From: Streptomyces sp. MUM 2J
GTDB taxonomy: Bacteria; Actinomycetota; Actinomycetes; Streptomycetales; Streptomycetaceae
Assembly: GCF_022414535.1 (NCBI RefSeq)
Contig: NZ_JADWYM010000012.1
Coordinates: 1 to 64,000 of the forward strand
Length of the DNA: 64,000 nt
Direction: 5' to 3'
The notes under the pieces are model-generated. The model was not told where the DNA came from. It saw only the letters and a list, made by a program, of their open reading frames with translations, and searched no databases. The translations under genes were made by a program, and so were the position numbers. Within the stretch, counting starts at the first letter, position 1. Every line of letters begins with the position of its first letter. Shown piece after piece: positions 50,710 to 59,883 of the stretch.

Positions 50710-51672
50710 CTACGCGGGGGCGTCCACGGTCAGCACGATCTTGCCGGTCGTACGGCCGGTCTCGCCCAGGGCGTGGGCCTTGGCCGCCTCCGCGAGCGGG
50801 AGGACCGCCTCGACGTGGGCGCGCAGGACGCCGGCCCGGACCAGTTCGGCGACGGCGTTCATTCCGGCGTGGTCCGCCTCGACCAGCAGGGTCTCCACGC
50901 GCACGCCCCGCTCGGTCGCGCGCGCGGCCTCTCCCGGGTCCGTGCCCGGCAGCAGCGAGACGAGCGTGCCGCCCGGCCGCAGCACCTCCAGGGAGCGCGC
51001 GCGGGTGTCGCCCGAGAGCGGATCGAGGACCATGTCGATGTCGCGGGCCACGTCGCGGAAGTCGGTGCTGCGGTAGTCGATCACCTCGTCGGCGCCGACG
51101 GAACGGACGAAGTCGTGCTTGGCGGCGCTGGCGGTGCCGATGACGTACGCACCGCGGGCCTTGGCGATCTGCACGGCGAGGTGGCCGACGCCGCCGGCCG
51201 CGGCATGGATGAGGACCCGCTGTCCGGCCCGGACGTCGGCGGTGTCCACGATCGCCTGGTGGGCGGTCAGGGCTGCGAGGGGCAGGGCACCGGCCTGGAG
51301 GTGGTCGATGCCGTCGGGCTTGTGGGTGAAGGCACGCGCCGGTCCCGTCACGTACTCGGCGTGGGAGCCGACGCCGTACGGGTAGGGCAGCATGCCGAAG
51401 ACCTCGTCCCCGGGCTTGAAGAGGGTGACGCCGTAACCGACGGCCTCGACCACCCCGGAGACGTCCCAGCCGAGGACGAGGGGCAGTCGGCCGCCCAGGA
51501 ACAGCTCGCTGGAGCGGTGCTTCCAGTCCGTGGGATTGAGGCCTGCGGCGCGGACGGACACGAGGATCTCGCTCGGTCCCGGCGCGGGTCGCGGGATCCG
51601 TACCTCCTTGAGGATCTCAGGGGTTCCGTAGGTGTCCTGGCTGATGGCACGCATCGTGGCGGTCTTCGTCAT
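50710..51672 (-). CDS. Zinc-independent NADP-dependent quinone-oxidoreductase-like MDR protein
   Basis: The 320-residue medium-chain dehydrogenase/reductase has the GroES-like front (SEILVSVRAAGLNPTDWKHR), LGWDVSGVVEAVG and the nucleotide motif VLIHAAAGGVGHLAVQIAKARGA. Zinc ligands are absent, as in QOR-type enzymes that reduce quinones or enones. ATG at 51672. It is divergent from the GATase-AraC regulator at 51743, with a palindrome between them, so that regulator likely controls it. Confidence 0.88.
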   Translation of the reverse strand: MTKTATMRAISQDTYGTPEILKEVRIPRPAPGPSEILVSVRAAGLNPTDWKHRSSELFLGGRLPLVLGWDVSGVVEAVGYGVTLFKPGDEVFGMLPYPYGVGSHAEYVTGPARAFTHKPDGIDHLQAGALPLAALTAHQAIVDTADVRAGQRVLIHAAAGGVGHLAVQIAKARGAYVIGTASAAKHDFVRSVGADEVIDYRSTDFRDVARDIDMVLDPLSGDTRARSLEVLRPGGTLVSLLPGTDPGEAARATERGVRVETLLVEADHAGMNAVAELVRAGVLRAHVEAVLPLAEAAKAHALGETGRTTGKIVLTVDAPA

Positions 51673-51707
51673 GCGTTCCAGCCTCGCGGGCCGGCCCACC
51701 GAGTACC

Positions 51708-51723
51708 ATGGCATGATTGCCAT
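51708..51723. promoter_or_regulatory. Palindromic operator in the QOR/AraC divergent region
   Basis: ATGGCA and TGCCAT flank TGAT in the 70-base gap between the two divergent genes. The gap is also AT-richer than its flanks. It is a likely binding site for the AraC-type regulator or the overlap of two promoters. Confidence 0.55.
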
Positions 51724-51742
51724 CTTTCGACAGGATTCTGCC

Positions 51743-52702
51743 ATGCGTCGTGCTCATCGTGTCGTCGTGCTCGCCCTGGACGGGGTGTACCCGTTCGAGC
51801 TGGGGATCCCCAGCCGGGTCTTCGGGGCCGCGGGAGACCGCTACGAGGTGCTGACCTGCTCCGTCGACGGCGGTCCGGTCCGGACGAACGCGGACTTCTC
51901 GGTGACCGTCGAGCGGGGTCCCGAGGCGCTGACGACGGCGGACACGGTCGTTCTGCCGCCGGTCGACTCCTCCCTCGTCACGCGCGACGTGCCGGCGCCG
52001 GTGCGGGAGGCACTGGCGTCGATCCCCCGGACGGCACGCGTCGTGTCGATCTGTACCGGTGCGTTCGTGCTGGCAGCCGCCGGTCTGCTCGACGGGCGTC
52101 CGGCCACCACTCACTGGGCGCTGGCCGGGCGCTTCCGTGAGTGGTACCCGCAGGTGGCGCTGGATCCGGACGTGCTGTTCGTCGACGACGGGCAGGTGCT
52201 CACCTCCGCCGGCGCCGCCTCCGGAGTCGACGTCTGCCTGCACCTCGTGCGCGCGGACCACGGCAGCGAGGTGGCCAACCAGGTGGCGCGGGTGTGCGTC
52301 GTCCCGCCCTGGCGGGACGGCGGCCAGGCGCAGTACATCGAACGCCCGGTGCCCGAGACCTCCGCGAACGGAACGGCCGCGACCCGTCAGTGGGCGCTGG
52401 AGCACCTGCACGAGCCGATCACCCTGCAGGAACTCGCCGGGCACGCCCGCATGAGCCTGCGCACCTTCGCCCGCCGCTTCAACGACGAGGTCGGCGTGAG
52501 CCCGGGTCGGTGGCTGATCCAGCAGAGGGTCGCGCAGGCGCGGCACCTTCTGGAGGCCACCGACCTGCCGGTGGACGACATCGCCGGACAGGTCGGGTTC
52601 GGCACCGGCACCTCGTTGCGCCAGCACCTGCACGCCGCGATCGGTGTCTCACCCCTCGCCTACCGGCGCACCTTCCGCGGCACGCCGGCACCGGTGGGCT
52701 GA
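51743..52702 (+). CDS. GATase1-like/AraC-family transcriptional regulator (FtrA/GlxA type)
   Basis: The 319-residue protein has a DJ-1/PfpI-like domain (about 1-165; VVVLALDGVYPFELGIPSRVFG, VVSICTGAFVLAAAGLLDGRPATTHW) and an AraC HTH pair (about 215-312; ITLQELAGHARMSLRTFARRF, DDIAGQVGFGTGTSLRQHLHA). Such regulators sense small metabolites through the GATase-like domain. ATG at 51743 is used; an ATG at 51713 would add ten residues but overlaps the palindrome. Divergent from the quinone oxidoreductase gene. Confidence 0.88.
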   Translation: MRRAHRVVVLALDGVYPFELGIPSRVFGAAGDRYEVLTCSVDGGPVRTNADFSVTVERGPEALTTADTVVLPPVDSSLVTRDVPAPVREALASIPRTARVVSICTGAFVLAAAGLLDGRPATTHWALAGRFREWYPQVALDPDVLFVDDGQVLTSAGAASGVDVCLHLVRADHGSEVANQVARVCVVPPWRDGGQAQYIERPVPETSANGTAATRQWALEHLHEPITLQELAGHARMSLRTFARRFNDEVGVSPGRWLIQQRVAQARHLLEATDLPVDDIAGQVGFGTGTSLRQHLHAAIGVSPLAYRRTFRGTPAPVG

Positions 52703-53011
52703 GGGCGGCCGCCGGTACCACCGGGCACGGGCGCCGCCACCCCGCCCGGCACGGCCGCCCGCACTCCACCGGGATCGGGCCGGCCCCCGCCAGGTGAACG
52801 GCCCGGGACCGCATTCCCGAAGAAGGCATCGGAATCCCGATGTCCGGCATTGGATTCCGCATTGGTCACCGCTGGCCGGTCCGGCCTACCGTCGACGACA
52901 TCGCCGCACTGACGATCTGTGCACGGAGTGTCGACCCGCACACCGTGACGGTGCGTGCGGCTCGTCCCGGGCCCCCGCGGGCCCGCACCAGCAGCCTCGG
53001 AGAGATTCACC

Positions 53012-53707
53012 ATGTCGAAGATCCTCTTTGTGATGACCGGCGTCGACCACTGGACGCTGGCCGACGGCACCAAGCACCCCACCGGCTTCTGGGCCGAGGA
53101 GGCCGCCGCCCCGTACGAGGCGTTCCGGGCAGCCGGCCACGAGGTCGTCGTCGCCACCCCCGGTGGCGTCGTGCCCACCGTCGACCAGGGCAGCCTGGCA
53201 CCTGAGGTCAACGGCGGCCGGGAGGGGGCCGACAGGATCGCCGCGACCCTCGCCTCCATGGCCGAGCTGAAGTCCCCGCTCCGCCTGGAGGACGTGGAAC
53301 TCGGTGACTACGACGCCGTGTTCTACCCCGGCGGTCACGGCCCCATGGAGGATCTCGCCGTCGACGCCACCTCCGGCGCGCTCCTCGTCGACACGCTCGC
53401 CTCCGGCAAGCCGCTGGGTGTGGTCTGCCACGCTCCTGCGGCGCTGCTCGCCGCGACGGGGGCCGACGGCGGCAACGCCTTCGCCGGCTACCGGGTGGCC
53501 GCGTTCACCAACGCGGAGGAGACACAGGCCGGTTTCGCCGACAAGGCACGCTGGCTGCTGGAGACGCGTCTCGTCGAGGCCGGTGTGGACGTGCAGGTGG
53601 GCGAGCCGTGGGCGCCCAACGTCGTGGTCGACCGCAACCTGGTCACCGGCCAGAACCCGGCCTCCTCCGCCCCGCTCGCCGCCGAGCTGCTGAAGAAGCT
53701 GGGCTGA
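53012..53707 (+). CDS. Hsp31-like DJ-1/PfpI-family protein
   Basis: The 231-residue protein belongs to the class-I-glutamine-amidotransferase-like DJ-1 superfamily. The nucleophile Cys lies in LGVVCHAPAALLAA, with an upstream Glu in GFWAEEAAAPYEAF and FYPGGHGPMEDL, the pattern of Hsp31-type chaperones/glyoxalase III. It may detoxify methylglyoxal or protect proteins. ATG at 53012 follows GGAGAG. The TetR gene starts three bases after its stop, so the two form an operon. Confidence 0.87.
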   Translation: MSKILFVMTGVDHWTLADGTKHPTGFWAEEAAAPYEAFRAAGHEVVVATPGGVVPTVDQGSLAPEVNGGREGADRIAATLASMAELKSPLRLEDVELGDYDAVFYPGGHGPMEDLAVDATSGALLVDTLASGKPLGVVCHAPAALLAATGADGGNAFAGYRVAAFTNAEETQAGFADKARWLLETRLVEAGVDVQVGEPWAPNVVVDRNLVTGQNPASSAPLAAELLKKLG

Positions 53708-53710
53708 CGC

Positions 53711-54268
53711 GTGGGCTCCGACCGGCTCGACGAGGTCCTCGACGCCGCGTACGACTGCCTCACACGGTACGGCGTACGGCGCACGACGATGGACGACATC
53801 GCCTCCAGCATGGGTGTGTCCCGGTCGGCTGTCTACCAGTACGTCCGCAACAAGGACGACGTCTTCCGCCGCCTGGCCCACCGCCTGCACACACAGGCCC
53901 TCGAGCGGGCCCGGCGGGCGGCGGACGACCGGGACGCCCCGTACGCGGCACGGATACGGGGCGTCCTGCAGGCCAGGCTCGACCTGGTCGCCGAACTCAG
54001 CGGTCCCTCCCCCCACACCGCCGAACTGCTGGACCACAAGGCCCGCCTGTTCGGGAACATCTGCGCCGATTTCACCGCGGACCTGCGGCAGCTGCTGATC
54101 CGGCTGTTCGCGGAGCCGGGCACGGTCGAAGAGCCGGCCCGGGCCGCGGACATCGCGGTCGCCCTGGTGACGGGGCTGGAGTCGGTGCGGGACGGCGGCG
54201 CACTGCTGGGGCCGGCCACCGACGCGTTGCTGAACGGCCTGCTGGGTTCCTCGGCCCCGGCCCGCTGA
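53711..54268 (+). CDS. TetR-family transcriptional regulator
   Basis: The 185-residue regulator has a TetR HTH at about 8-55 (VLDAAYDCLTRYGVRRTTMDDIASSMGVSRSAVYQYVRNKDDV). GTG at 53711 lies three bases after the Hsp31-like stop, so the regulator is probably autocontrolled together with that gene. The C-terminal domain gives no hint of ligand; an electrophile would fit the neighbour. Confidence 0.85.
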   Translation: MGSDRLDEVLDAAYDCLTRYGVRRTTMDDIASSMGVSRSAVYQYVRNKDDVFRRLAHRLHTQALERARRAADDRDAPYAARIRGVLQARLDLVAELSGPSPHTAELLDHKARLFGNICADFTADLRQLLIRLFAEPGTVEEPARAADIAVALVTGLESVRDGGALLGPATDALLNGLLGSSAPAR

Positions 54269-54471
54269 CCGGGCACCCCGGTCGGGCCGCGCTCGCCCAC
54301 CTGCGCCGGCAGAACCCAGGTCCCGTTCGCCTCCCGGTTCTCCACGTCTCCCGGGCGGGCCGGAGGACGCCCGTGCCCTGCCCCGCAGCGCGGGCACCAC
54401 GCGGAAAGGGCCCGCCAAGGCATCCTGGTCGTGGTGGAGCACGTCCGGCGCAGGGATGGGGCATCTGATTC

Positions 54472-55425
54472 GTGACGACATATGGGCATTCCGACGGGGC
54501 GGCCGTGCCACCGGCCGCTGCGGGGACACCGGGCGCGGACCTGAATCTGCTGCGCACCTTCCTGGCGGTCTACCGCTCCGGCTCGTTCACCGCCGCAGCC
54601 GGGCTCCTGGGCCTGTCGCAGCCCACGGTGACCACTCAGATCCGTTCCCTGGAGCGGCAGATGGCGCGCGAGCTGTTCGTCCGCCGGCCCCGCGGCGTCT
54701 CCCCGACAGCGGTCGCCCACGACCTCGCTGCCCGGGTCGGCGCACCCCTCGACGCGCTGGCCGCCGCCACCGGCGCCGAACCCTCGACCGACCGGCAGGC
54801 ACCCCCCGTCCACCTGGCGGGCCCCGCCGAACTGATCTGCACCCGCGTCCTGCCGGCGCTGGCCCCGCTGACCGCGGAGGGCGTGCGACTGCGGATCACC
54901 CCGGGCCTGACCGAGCCCCTCCTGGCCGAACTGCGCGCCGGGCGGCACGACCTGGTCATCGCCACCTTCCGTCCCCGTGGCCGGACCCTCACCGCCGAAC
55001 CGCTGATGGACGAGGAGTTCGTCCTGGTCGCCGCGCCCTCCTGGGCCGACCGGGTCGGCGCACGCCTCGCCGCGGAAGGGCCCGCGGCGCTGCGCACCGT
55101 CCCCCTGATCACCTACTCGGAGGACGTGCCGATCGCCCGCCGCTACTGGCGTCACGTCTTCGGTACGCGCCTGTCCTGCGCCGCCGCCGTCACCGTTCCC
55201 GATCTGCGCGGCGTCCTCGCGGCCGTCGCCGCGGGAGCCGGCTTCACGGTCCTGCCGCGCTATCTGTGCCGGGACGAGCTGGACTCCGGCATGCTCGTCC
55301 CGCTCCTGGAACCGGACGACCCGCCCATCAACACCGGCTATCTGGCCCAGCGCCCGGGCCGCCCCGGCAATCCCGACGTCGCCCGCGTGCGGGACCTCCT
55401 GCTCCGGGCGGGCCGCACCTGGTGA
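54472..55425 (+). CDS. LysR-family transcriptional regulator
   Basis: The 317-residue protein has the LysR HTH at about 24-82 (LNLLRTFLAVYRSGSFTAAAGLLGLSQPTVTTQIRSLERQ) and a substrate-binding-like effector domain (about 105-310). The N-terminal extension of about 20 residues before LNLL is longer than usual; GTG at 54472 is the annotated start but a later one is possible. The next plus-strand gene is a BCCT transporter about 270 bases downstream, a possible target. Confidence 0.85.
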   Translation: MTTYGHSDGAAVPPAAAGTPGADLNLLRTFLAVYRSGSFTAAAGLLGLSQPTVTTQIRSLERQMARELFVRRPRGVSPTAVAHDLAARVGAPLDALAAATGAEPSTDRQAPPVHLAGPAELICTRVLPALAPLTAEGVRLRITPGLTEPLLAELRAGRHDLVIATFRPRGRTLTAEPLMDEEFVLVAAPSWADRVGARLAAEGPAALRTVPLITYSEDVPIARRYWRHVFGTRLSCAAAVTVPDLRGVLAAVAAGAGFTVLPRYLCRDELDSGMLVPLLEPDDPPINTGYLAQRPGRPGNPDVARVRDLLLRAGRTW

Positions 55426-55636
55426 CCGTGCGGGTCGTGGCCGGCCGGGGGACACCTCGCGCCCGTTCGACGTGAGCCCGCCCGGGCGCGGGCCCGTGCG
55501 GCGATCGGCGGAAGCCGCCCCGCATGCGGCCGGCCCGTGCTTCCGCACCGGACACGGATCTCCGGCGGCCGCGCTCCCGCCCCCGACCTGGCGCGGGGCG
55601 TGCGCGGCGGTGCGCGCCGCGGCCGTCCGTTCGAGG

Positions 55637-55668
55637 CCCCTGTCGGGCGGCGTGCCGCCCGACAGGGG
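55637..55668 (+). terminator. Hairpin just upstream of the BCCT gene
   Basis: Perfect 15-bp arms (CCCCTGTCGGGCGGC and complement) with a 2-base loop end 29 bases before the transporter start and lie about 210 bases after the LysR stop. It could terminate the LysR transcript, or act as a leader attenuator or block on the transporter mRNA. The region 55426-55636 shows nothing else. Confidence 0.6.
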
Positions 55669-55697
55669 AACATGATCTCCGACCATAGTGGGACATC

Positions 55698-57398
55698 ATG
55701 AGCACGGAACCGATTGACCAGCCCAAGGCAGGGCCGGATCCCGGCATCCCGGTGACCGAATCGCCCGACCGCCTCCTCATCGCCATCGGGATGGCCGCCG
55801 TCGTCGGCGTGGTGCTGTGGGCCTGGCTCGGGGACGAGTCGTTCGACACTGTCTCCTCCACGAGCCTGACCTGGGTCCTGAACAACTTCGGCTGGCTCTT
55901 CGTGGTCGCCGCGGACGTGTTCCTGGTCCTGTGCCTGGTGATCGCGTTCAGCCGGTTCGGCATGATCAGGCTGGGCAGGGACGACACCGAGCCGGAATTC
56001 GGCAACCTCGCCTGGATCGCGATGATGTTCAGCGCGGGAATGGGCATCGGCCTGATGTTCTACGGCGTCGGGGAACCGCTCACGCACTACCTCGCACCAC
56101 CCCCGGGGAGCGGGGTGCAGGCCCAGACCGACGGGGCCGCGCGGGTGGCCATGCAGTACTCGTTCTTCCACTGGACGCTCACACCGTGGGCGATCTACGG
56201 GATCTCAGGGCTCGCCCTGGCGTACGCCGGTTTCCGCAAGGGCCGGGGCAACCGGCTCAGCGCCGCGTTCGTGCCGCTCATCGGGGCGCGGCGGGCGGGG
56301 TCGTGGCCGGGCCGGGTGATCGACCTGCTCGCCGTCTTCGCGACCGTCTTCGGCACGGCGACCAGCCTGGGCCTGGGCGCGTTGCAGGTCGCGGAAGGGC
56401 TCGACATCACGGTCGGCATCAACGCCACCCAGAACGCGCAACTCGTCATCATCGCGGCCCTGTCGGCGGCGTTCGTCGTCTCCGCCTTCTCGGGACTCCA
56501 CCGGGGCGTCAAGTGGCTGTCGACGATGAACATCGTCCTCGCGGCGGGCGTGATGGTGTTCGTCTTCCTGCTCGGCCCGACCGTCTACGTCCTGGACACG
56601 ATCCCGGCGTCCATCGGCGGGTACCTGCAGAACCTGCTGCCGATGGCCTCGCACACCGGAGCCTTCTCCGACCGGGAGTGGCTGGGCTCGTGGACCATCT
56701 TCTACTGGGCGTGGTGGCTGTCGTGGGCTCCGTTCGTCGGGACGTTCATCGCCCGCATCTCGCACGGCCGGTCCATCCGCGAGTTCCTCATCGGCGTCCT
56801 GCTGGTGCCGAGCGCGGCGACGGTCGTCTGGTTCTGCGTGATGGGCGGTTCGGCACTGCGGCTGCAGTCGACCGGCGAGGCGGACCTCGAGAGCACCATG
56901 GAGGACGGTGCCGAGGCGTCGCTGTTCGGGATGCTGGACGCCCTGCCCATCAGCACGGTCACGTCCTTCATCGCGATGGTGCTGGTCATGACGTACTTCG
57001 TGACGAGCGCCGACTCGGCCTCCCTCGTGATGGGCTCGCTGACCAGCCGTGGCGCACTGCACCCTCCGTCCTGGCTCGTGGTGACGTGGGGGGTGCTGAT
57101 GGCGGCGGTGGCCGCGGTGCTGCTGGTGGTGGGCGGGCTGAGCTCGCTGCAGACGGCGACGATTCTGGTGGCCCTGCCGTTCGTGCTCGTCATGATGATG
57201 CTGTGCTGGGCGCTGCTGAAGGAACTGCGGGAGGACCCGGGCGCGGGCCCGGCCCGGCATCATGCGCTGCACGGGCTCCAGGACGTCGTACGGACGATGG
57301 TCGGCGACGCCGTCACGCAGCAGAGCGCGGGACGCCACCACCGACTGCGGCGGGCGGCGAGGACCCGCACCGACACCGACACCGACGGGGGCGGATGA
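55698..57398 (+). CDS. BCCT-family betaine/choline/carnitine transporter
   Basis: The 566-residue 12-helix protein has the glycine-rich GMGIGLMFYGVGEPLTHY stretch and the BCCT signature FYWAWWLSWAPFVGTFIARISHGRSIREF. The family imports quaternary ammonium compounds with Na+ or H+, often for osmoprotection. The hydrophilic C-terminal tail (about 515-566) may be the osmosensing part seen in BetP-like proteins. ATG at 55698. The preceding hairpin may regulate it; the LysR gene upstream is a candidate controller. Confidence 0.92.
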   Translation: MSTEPIDQPKAGPDPGIPVTESPDRLLIAIGMAAVVGVVLWAWLGDESFDTVSSTSLTWVLNNFGWLFVVAADVFLVLCLVIAFSRFGMIRLGRDDTEPEFGNLAWIAMMFSAGMGIGLMFYGVGEPLTHYLAPPPGSGVQAQTDGAARVAMQYSFFHWTLTPWAIYGISGLALAYAGFRKGRGNRLSAAFVPLIGARRAGSWPGRVIDLLAVFATVFGTATSLGLGALQVAEGLDITVGINATQNAQLVIIAALSAAFVVSAFSGLHRGVKWLSTMNIVLAAGVMVFVFLLGPTVYVLDTIPASIGGYLQNLLPMASHTGAFSDREWLGSWTIFYWAWWLSWAPFVGTFIARISHGRSIREFLIGVLLVPSAATVVWFCVMGGSALRLQSTGEADLESTMEDGAEASLFGMLDALPISTVTSFIAMVLVMTYFVTSADSASLVMGSLTSRGALHPPSWLVVTWGVLMAAVAAVLLVVGGLSSLQTATILVALPFVLVMMMLCWALLKELREDPGAGPARHHALHGLQDVVRTMVGDAVTQQSAGRHHRLRRAARTRTDTDTDGGG

Positions 57399-57742
57399 CC
57401 CGTCTTCGCCGAGGCCCCCGGGCTCCCCGGACGGCGCCGCGCGGCGCACGCCCACGGGCGTGACTCCTCGGGTGCCCCGCCGGGGCGGGCCGCCGCCACG
57501 GCAGGAGGGCCGCGGCCGGACGCACCGAAGGATCGCCAGGACCTTTCGGCCGGTGCCCGGGGCGGGGCGCCGGTCGCCGGATCCGGCCGCCACCGTCCCC
57601 GGCACCGGCTGGAGTACGCCTGGCTGGAAGGTGCTCGGCGCCGCCCCCACACTTGCCGTGAAAGTGGCATGAAAGCGATGTGTCACGCATTTCTCACCGA
57701 GGGGGCGTCGAGGCTCGGCCGGCCCCGAACGAGGAGCAGCCC
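57399..57742. other. Intergenic gap, promoter of lipoprotein gene
   Basis: These 344 bases hold no supported gene. The segment 57650-57705 is AT-richer and includes GTGAAAGTGGCATGAAAGCG, a promoter-like area before the lipoprotein gene. Translations of other frames are low-complexity. Confidence 0.4.
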
Positions 57743-58366
57743 ATGAACAGCGGCACACCGTCCCGGACTCCCCGCCCCGCGCTGCGCCGCCCCTTGACCC
57801 ACGGGATGTGCGCAGCCGTCAGCGGTGTGCTGGCACTCGCTGCCTGCAGCGGCGGCGACGGTGGGGACGGCGGCACCGCCCCGGCGCCGACCGCTCCCGT
57901 CACGTCGAACTTCTCGGGTGAGGCGCCCACGAGCATCCTGTCGTCGGCCGCGTCGAGGAAGGCCGAGGTCCAGGAATCCGCGGCCTCGTCGGCCGCCGCC
58001 CGGGCCTCGGAGTTCGCCGCATCCGTCTCGGCGGACAGCGAGCGGGCACGTACGGAGGCCCGGAAGGAACTGGGCGAGGTCCAGGGGCAGGGCAACGCCG
58101 TGGGCGACGTCTCCCTGACCGGTCTGCCCCTGTCGGCCACGAACAACGTGCGCGCGCTGCTCGTCACCATGACCAACCGCACCGACCGGACCGCCTCCTT
58201 CGCGGTGCAGGTCGACTTCAGCGACTCGGACGGGAAGGTCGTCGAGACCGTCTACGTGGGCGCCCGGGACGTCGAAGCGGGGCAGAAGGCGCAGCGATAC
58301 GCCATCAGCAGCAGTCCTCCCGAGCCCCGGCTGACCGCCGGGATCGCCAAGGCGCAGTGGTACTGA
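57743..58366 (+). CDS. Putative secreted lipoprotein of unknown function
   Basis: The 207-residue preprotein has a basic N-terminus, a hydrophobic stretch and a lipobox LAAC (about 32-35), followed by Gly/Asp/Thr-rich and Ala/Ser/Glu-rich helical regions (about 65-110). A C-terminal beta domain follows (about 120-207; NVRALLVTMTNRTDRTASFAVQVDF), which resembles FxLYD-type extracellular folds. I do not recognise a named function. ATG at 57743 has GAGGAG upstream. Confidence 0.75.
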   Translation: MNSGTPSRTPRPALRRPLTHGMCAAVSGVLALAACSGGDGGDGGTAPAPTAPVTSNFSGEAPTSILSSAASRKAEVQESAASSAAARASEFAASVSADSERARTEARKELGEVQGQGNAVGDVSLTGLPLSATNNVRALLVTMTNRTDRTASFAVQVDFSDSDGKVVETVYVGARDVEAGQKAQRYAISSSPPEPRLTAGIAKAQWY

Positions 58367-58524
58367 CACCGCCGCGGGCCGGCCGCCGACCGACCCGGAA
58401 CCCGCCGGCGCACCCCGTGCCGGGCGGTGCACCCAACACGCCCCCGCGGCCTCCCGTCCACCGCCGACGGACATGGGAACATGGCCCTGACCAGGCAGTT
58501 CAGCACAAGGAGACAGGTTCGCAC

Positions 58525-58740
58525 ATGTTCGATGCCCTGAAGAACCTCAAGGACAGGGCCGAGGACCTCGCCGAGGCCCACGGGGACACCATCTCCGAGG
58601 GGCTCGAGAAGGTCGGCGACTTCATCGACGGCAGGACCGCCGGCAAGCACAGCGACAAGATCGACACTGCTGTCGACAAGGCCCAGGACTTCGTCGGGAA
58701 ACTGGGTGAGAAGGGCGGAGCGGGCGTACAGGGGAAGTAG
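58525..58740 (+). CDS. MT0933-like antitoxin-family protein
   Basis: The 71-residue Lys/Glu-rich helical protein reads MFDALKNLKDRAEDLAEAHG then KVGDFIDGRTAGKHSDKIDT and DKAQDFVGKL, typical of the small MT0933/Rv0909-like antitoxins of actinobacteria. The partner toxin of that mycobacterial pair is not next to it, so it is an orphan or does another job. ATG at 58525 has AAGGAGA upstream. Confidence 0.8.
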   Translation: MFDALKNLKDRAEDLAEAHGDTISEGLEKVGDFIDGRTAGKHSDKIDTAVDKAQDFVGKLGEKGGAGVQGK

Positions 58741-58944
58741 GGCCGGACGGAACCAGCGGGACCCGCACGATGCCCTGCCGAGGGGGCGGCGTCGGCGATC
58801 CGCCTCCGCCCACCCACGTGTGCGGCGCGCCCCCCTCTCGGGCGGCGCGCCGTACACGTGGCTCCGGAATCCGGCCGGAAAGGGCGGAGGGGCGGGTCCG
58901 CGGGCACCGGAGCCCCCGTTCCGGGCCGGTTCTCCGGGCGTGCG

Positions 58945-59883
58945 TCACCGTCCCAGCAGTTGGACGGTGCCGGTGGCGGAGATCCGGCCGGCGGCCGTGA
59001 CGAGGAAGCGGACGCCACTGGGCTCCCCGGCCACCTCGACCAGGGCTCCGCACGACGGGACCGCTTCCCGGAGGTCCAGGCGCAGCCCGATCACCGCGGC
59101 GGCCGTCATCCCGGAGCTCAGCAGTGCCGCCTGCCGTCCGGCTTCCAGGACCGCCGGGGCGGGCAGCTGGATCGGCCGTCCGGGCAGGAGGACGGGGTGC
59201 GCGGGGTCGCGGGGGACCACGGCGAGTCGTCCCTGCGCCCCCCGCGCCAGCAGGACGTCCTGGTCCCCGGCAGCGCCCACCGCGGCGGCCGGGGGATGGA
59301 GCAGCGCCGGCGGCGGAACCACGTCGGCGACAGCCCCCTCCACGGGTGCCGGCGGGGCGAAGCGCATGGTGCCCCGGCCGAACAGCATCCCGGCGTGCAG
59401 GTACTCCGCCGAGAGCCGGTACGCCTCGACGGCTCCGGACCTCACCACCAGGTCGCTGAGGGCGCAGCGGACCGTCACATCGGTGGCACCCCCCCGTTCC
59501 GTCGGCCTCGTCCGCGGATGCAGCCCCAGGCTGACCGACACGGCCTCCAGCCGCGCACCCCGGACGGGCGGCAGGTGACGACGTTCCACGGCCACGGCCA
59601 GCTGGCGCAGGGACTCGACCATGATCAGCGGGTGGTGCGGCACGGCCGTCACACGTTCGTTCAGCGGGTGCAGTCGCGGCCACTGGCACTCGGCCTCGAA
59701 GTACCGGGCCGCCAGGCGGCGCAGGGACACCACCAGCATGGACGCCATCGTCTCCAGGCCGATCGAGCGCCAGGTGAGCGGTGCGTCCGCCAACCCGGTG
59801 TCCTCCGGGTGCCGCACGGACGCGACGGCGGCGCGATGGGGTGACACCGTGCCGGTCGCGCGGTCCACGGCCGTCTCGTGCAT
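58945..59883 (-). CDS. AfsA-like hotdog-fold protein (gamma-butyrolactone synthase family)
   Basis: The 312-residue protein has two related halves. The first has [20 protein letters not shown] (about 85-105). The second has [20 protein letters not shown], then GRQAAL (about 225-250). The HP-x-x-x-E-x-x-RQ patterns match the A-factor biosynthesis hotdog repeats of AfsA, which joins a beta-ketoacyl chain to dihydroxyacetone phosphate to make the butyrolactone signal. No ArpA-type receptor lies beside it. The sequence is divergent and might make a related butenolide or have another acyl substrate. ATG at 59883 follows AGGAG. Confidence 0.7.
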   Translation of the reverse strand: MHETAVDRATGTVSPHRAAVASVRHPEDTGLADAPLTWRSIGLETMASMLVVSLRRLAARYFEAECQWPRLHPLNERVTAVPHHPLIMVESLRQLAVAVERRHLPPVRGARLEAVSVSLGLHPRTRPTERGGATDVTVRCALSDLVVRSGAVEAYRLSAEYLHAGMLFGRGTMRFAPPAPVEGAVADVVPPPALLHPPAAAVGAAGDQDVLLARGAQGRLAVVPRDPAHPVLLPGRPIQLPAPAVLEAGRQAALLSSGMTAAAVIGLRLDLREAVPSCGALVEVAGEPSGVRFLVTAAGRISATGTVQLLGR

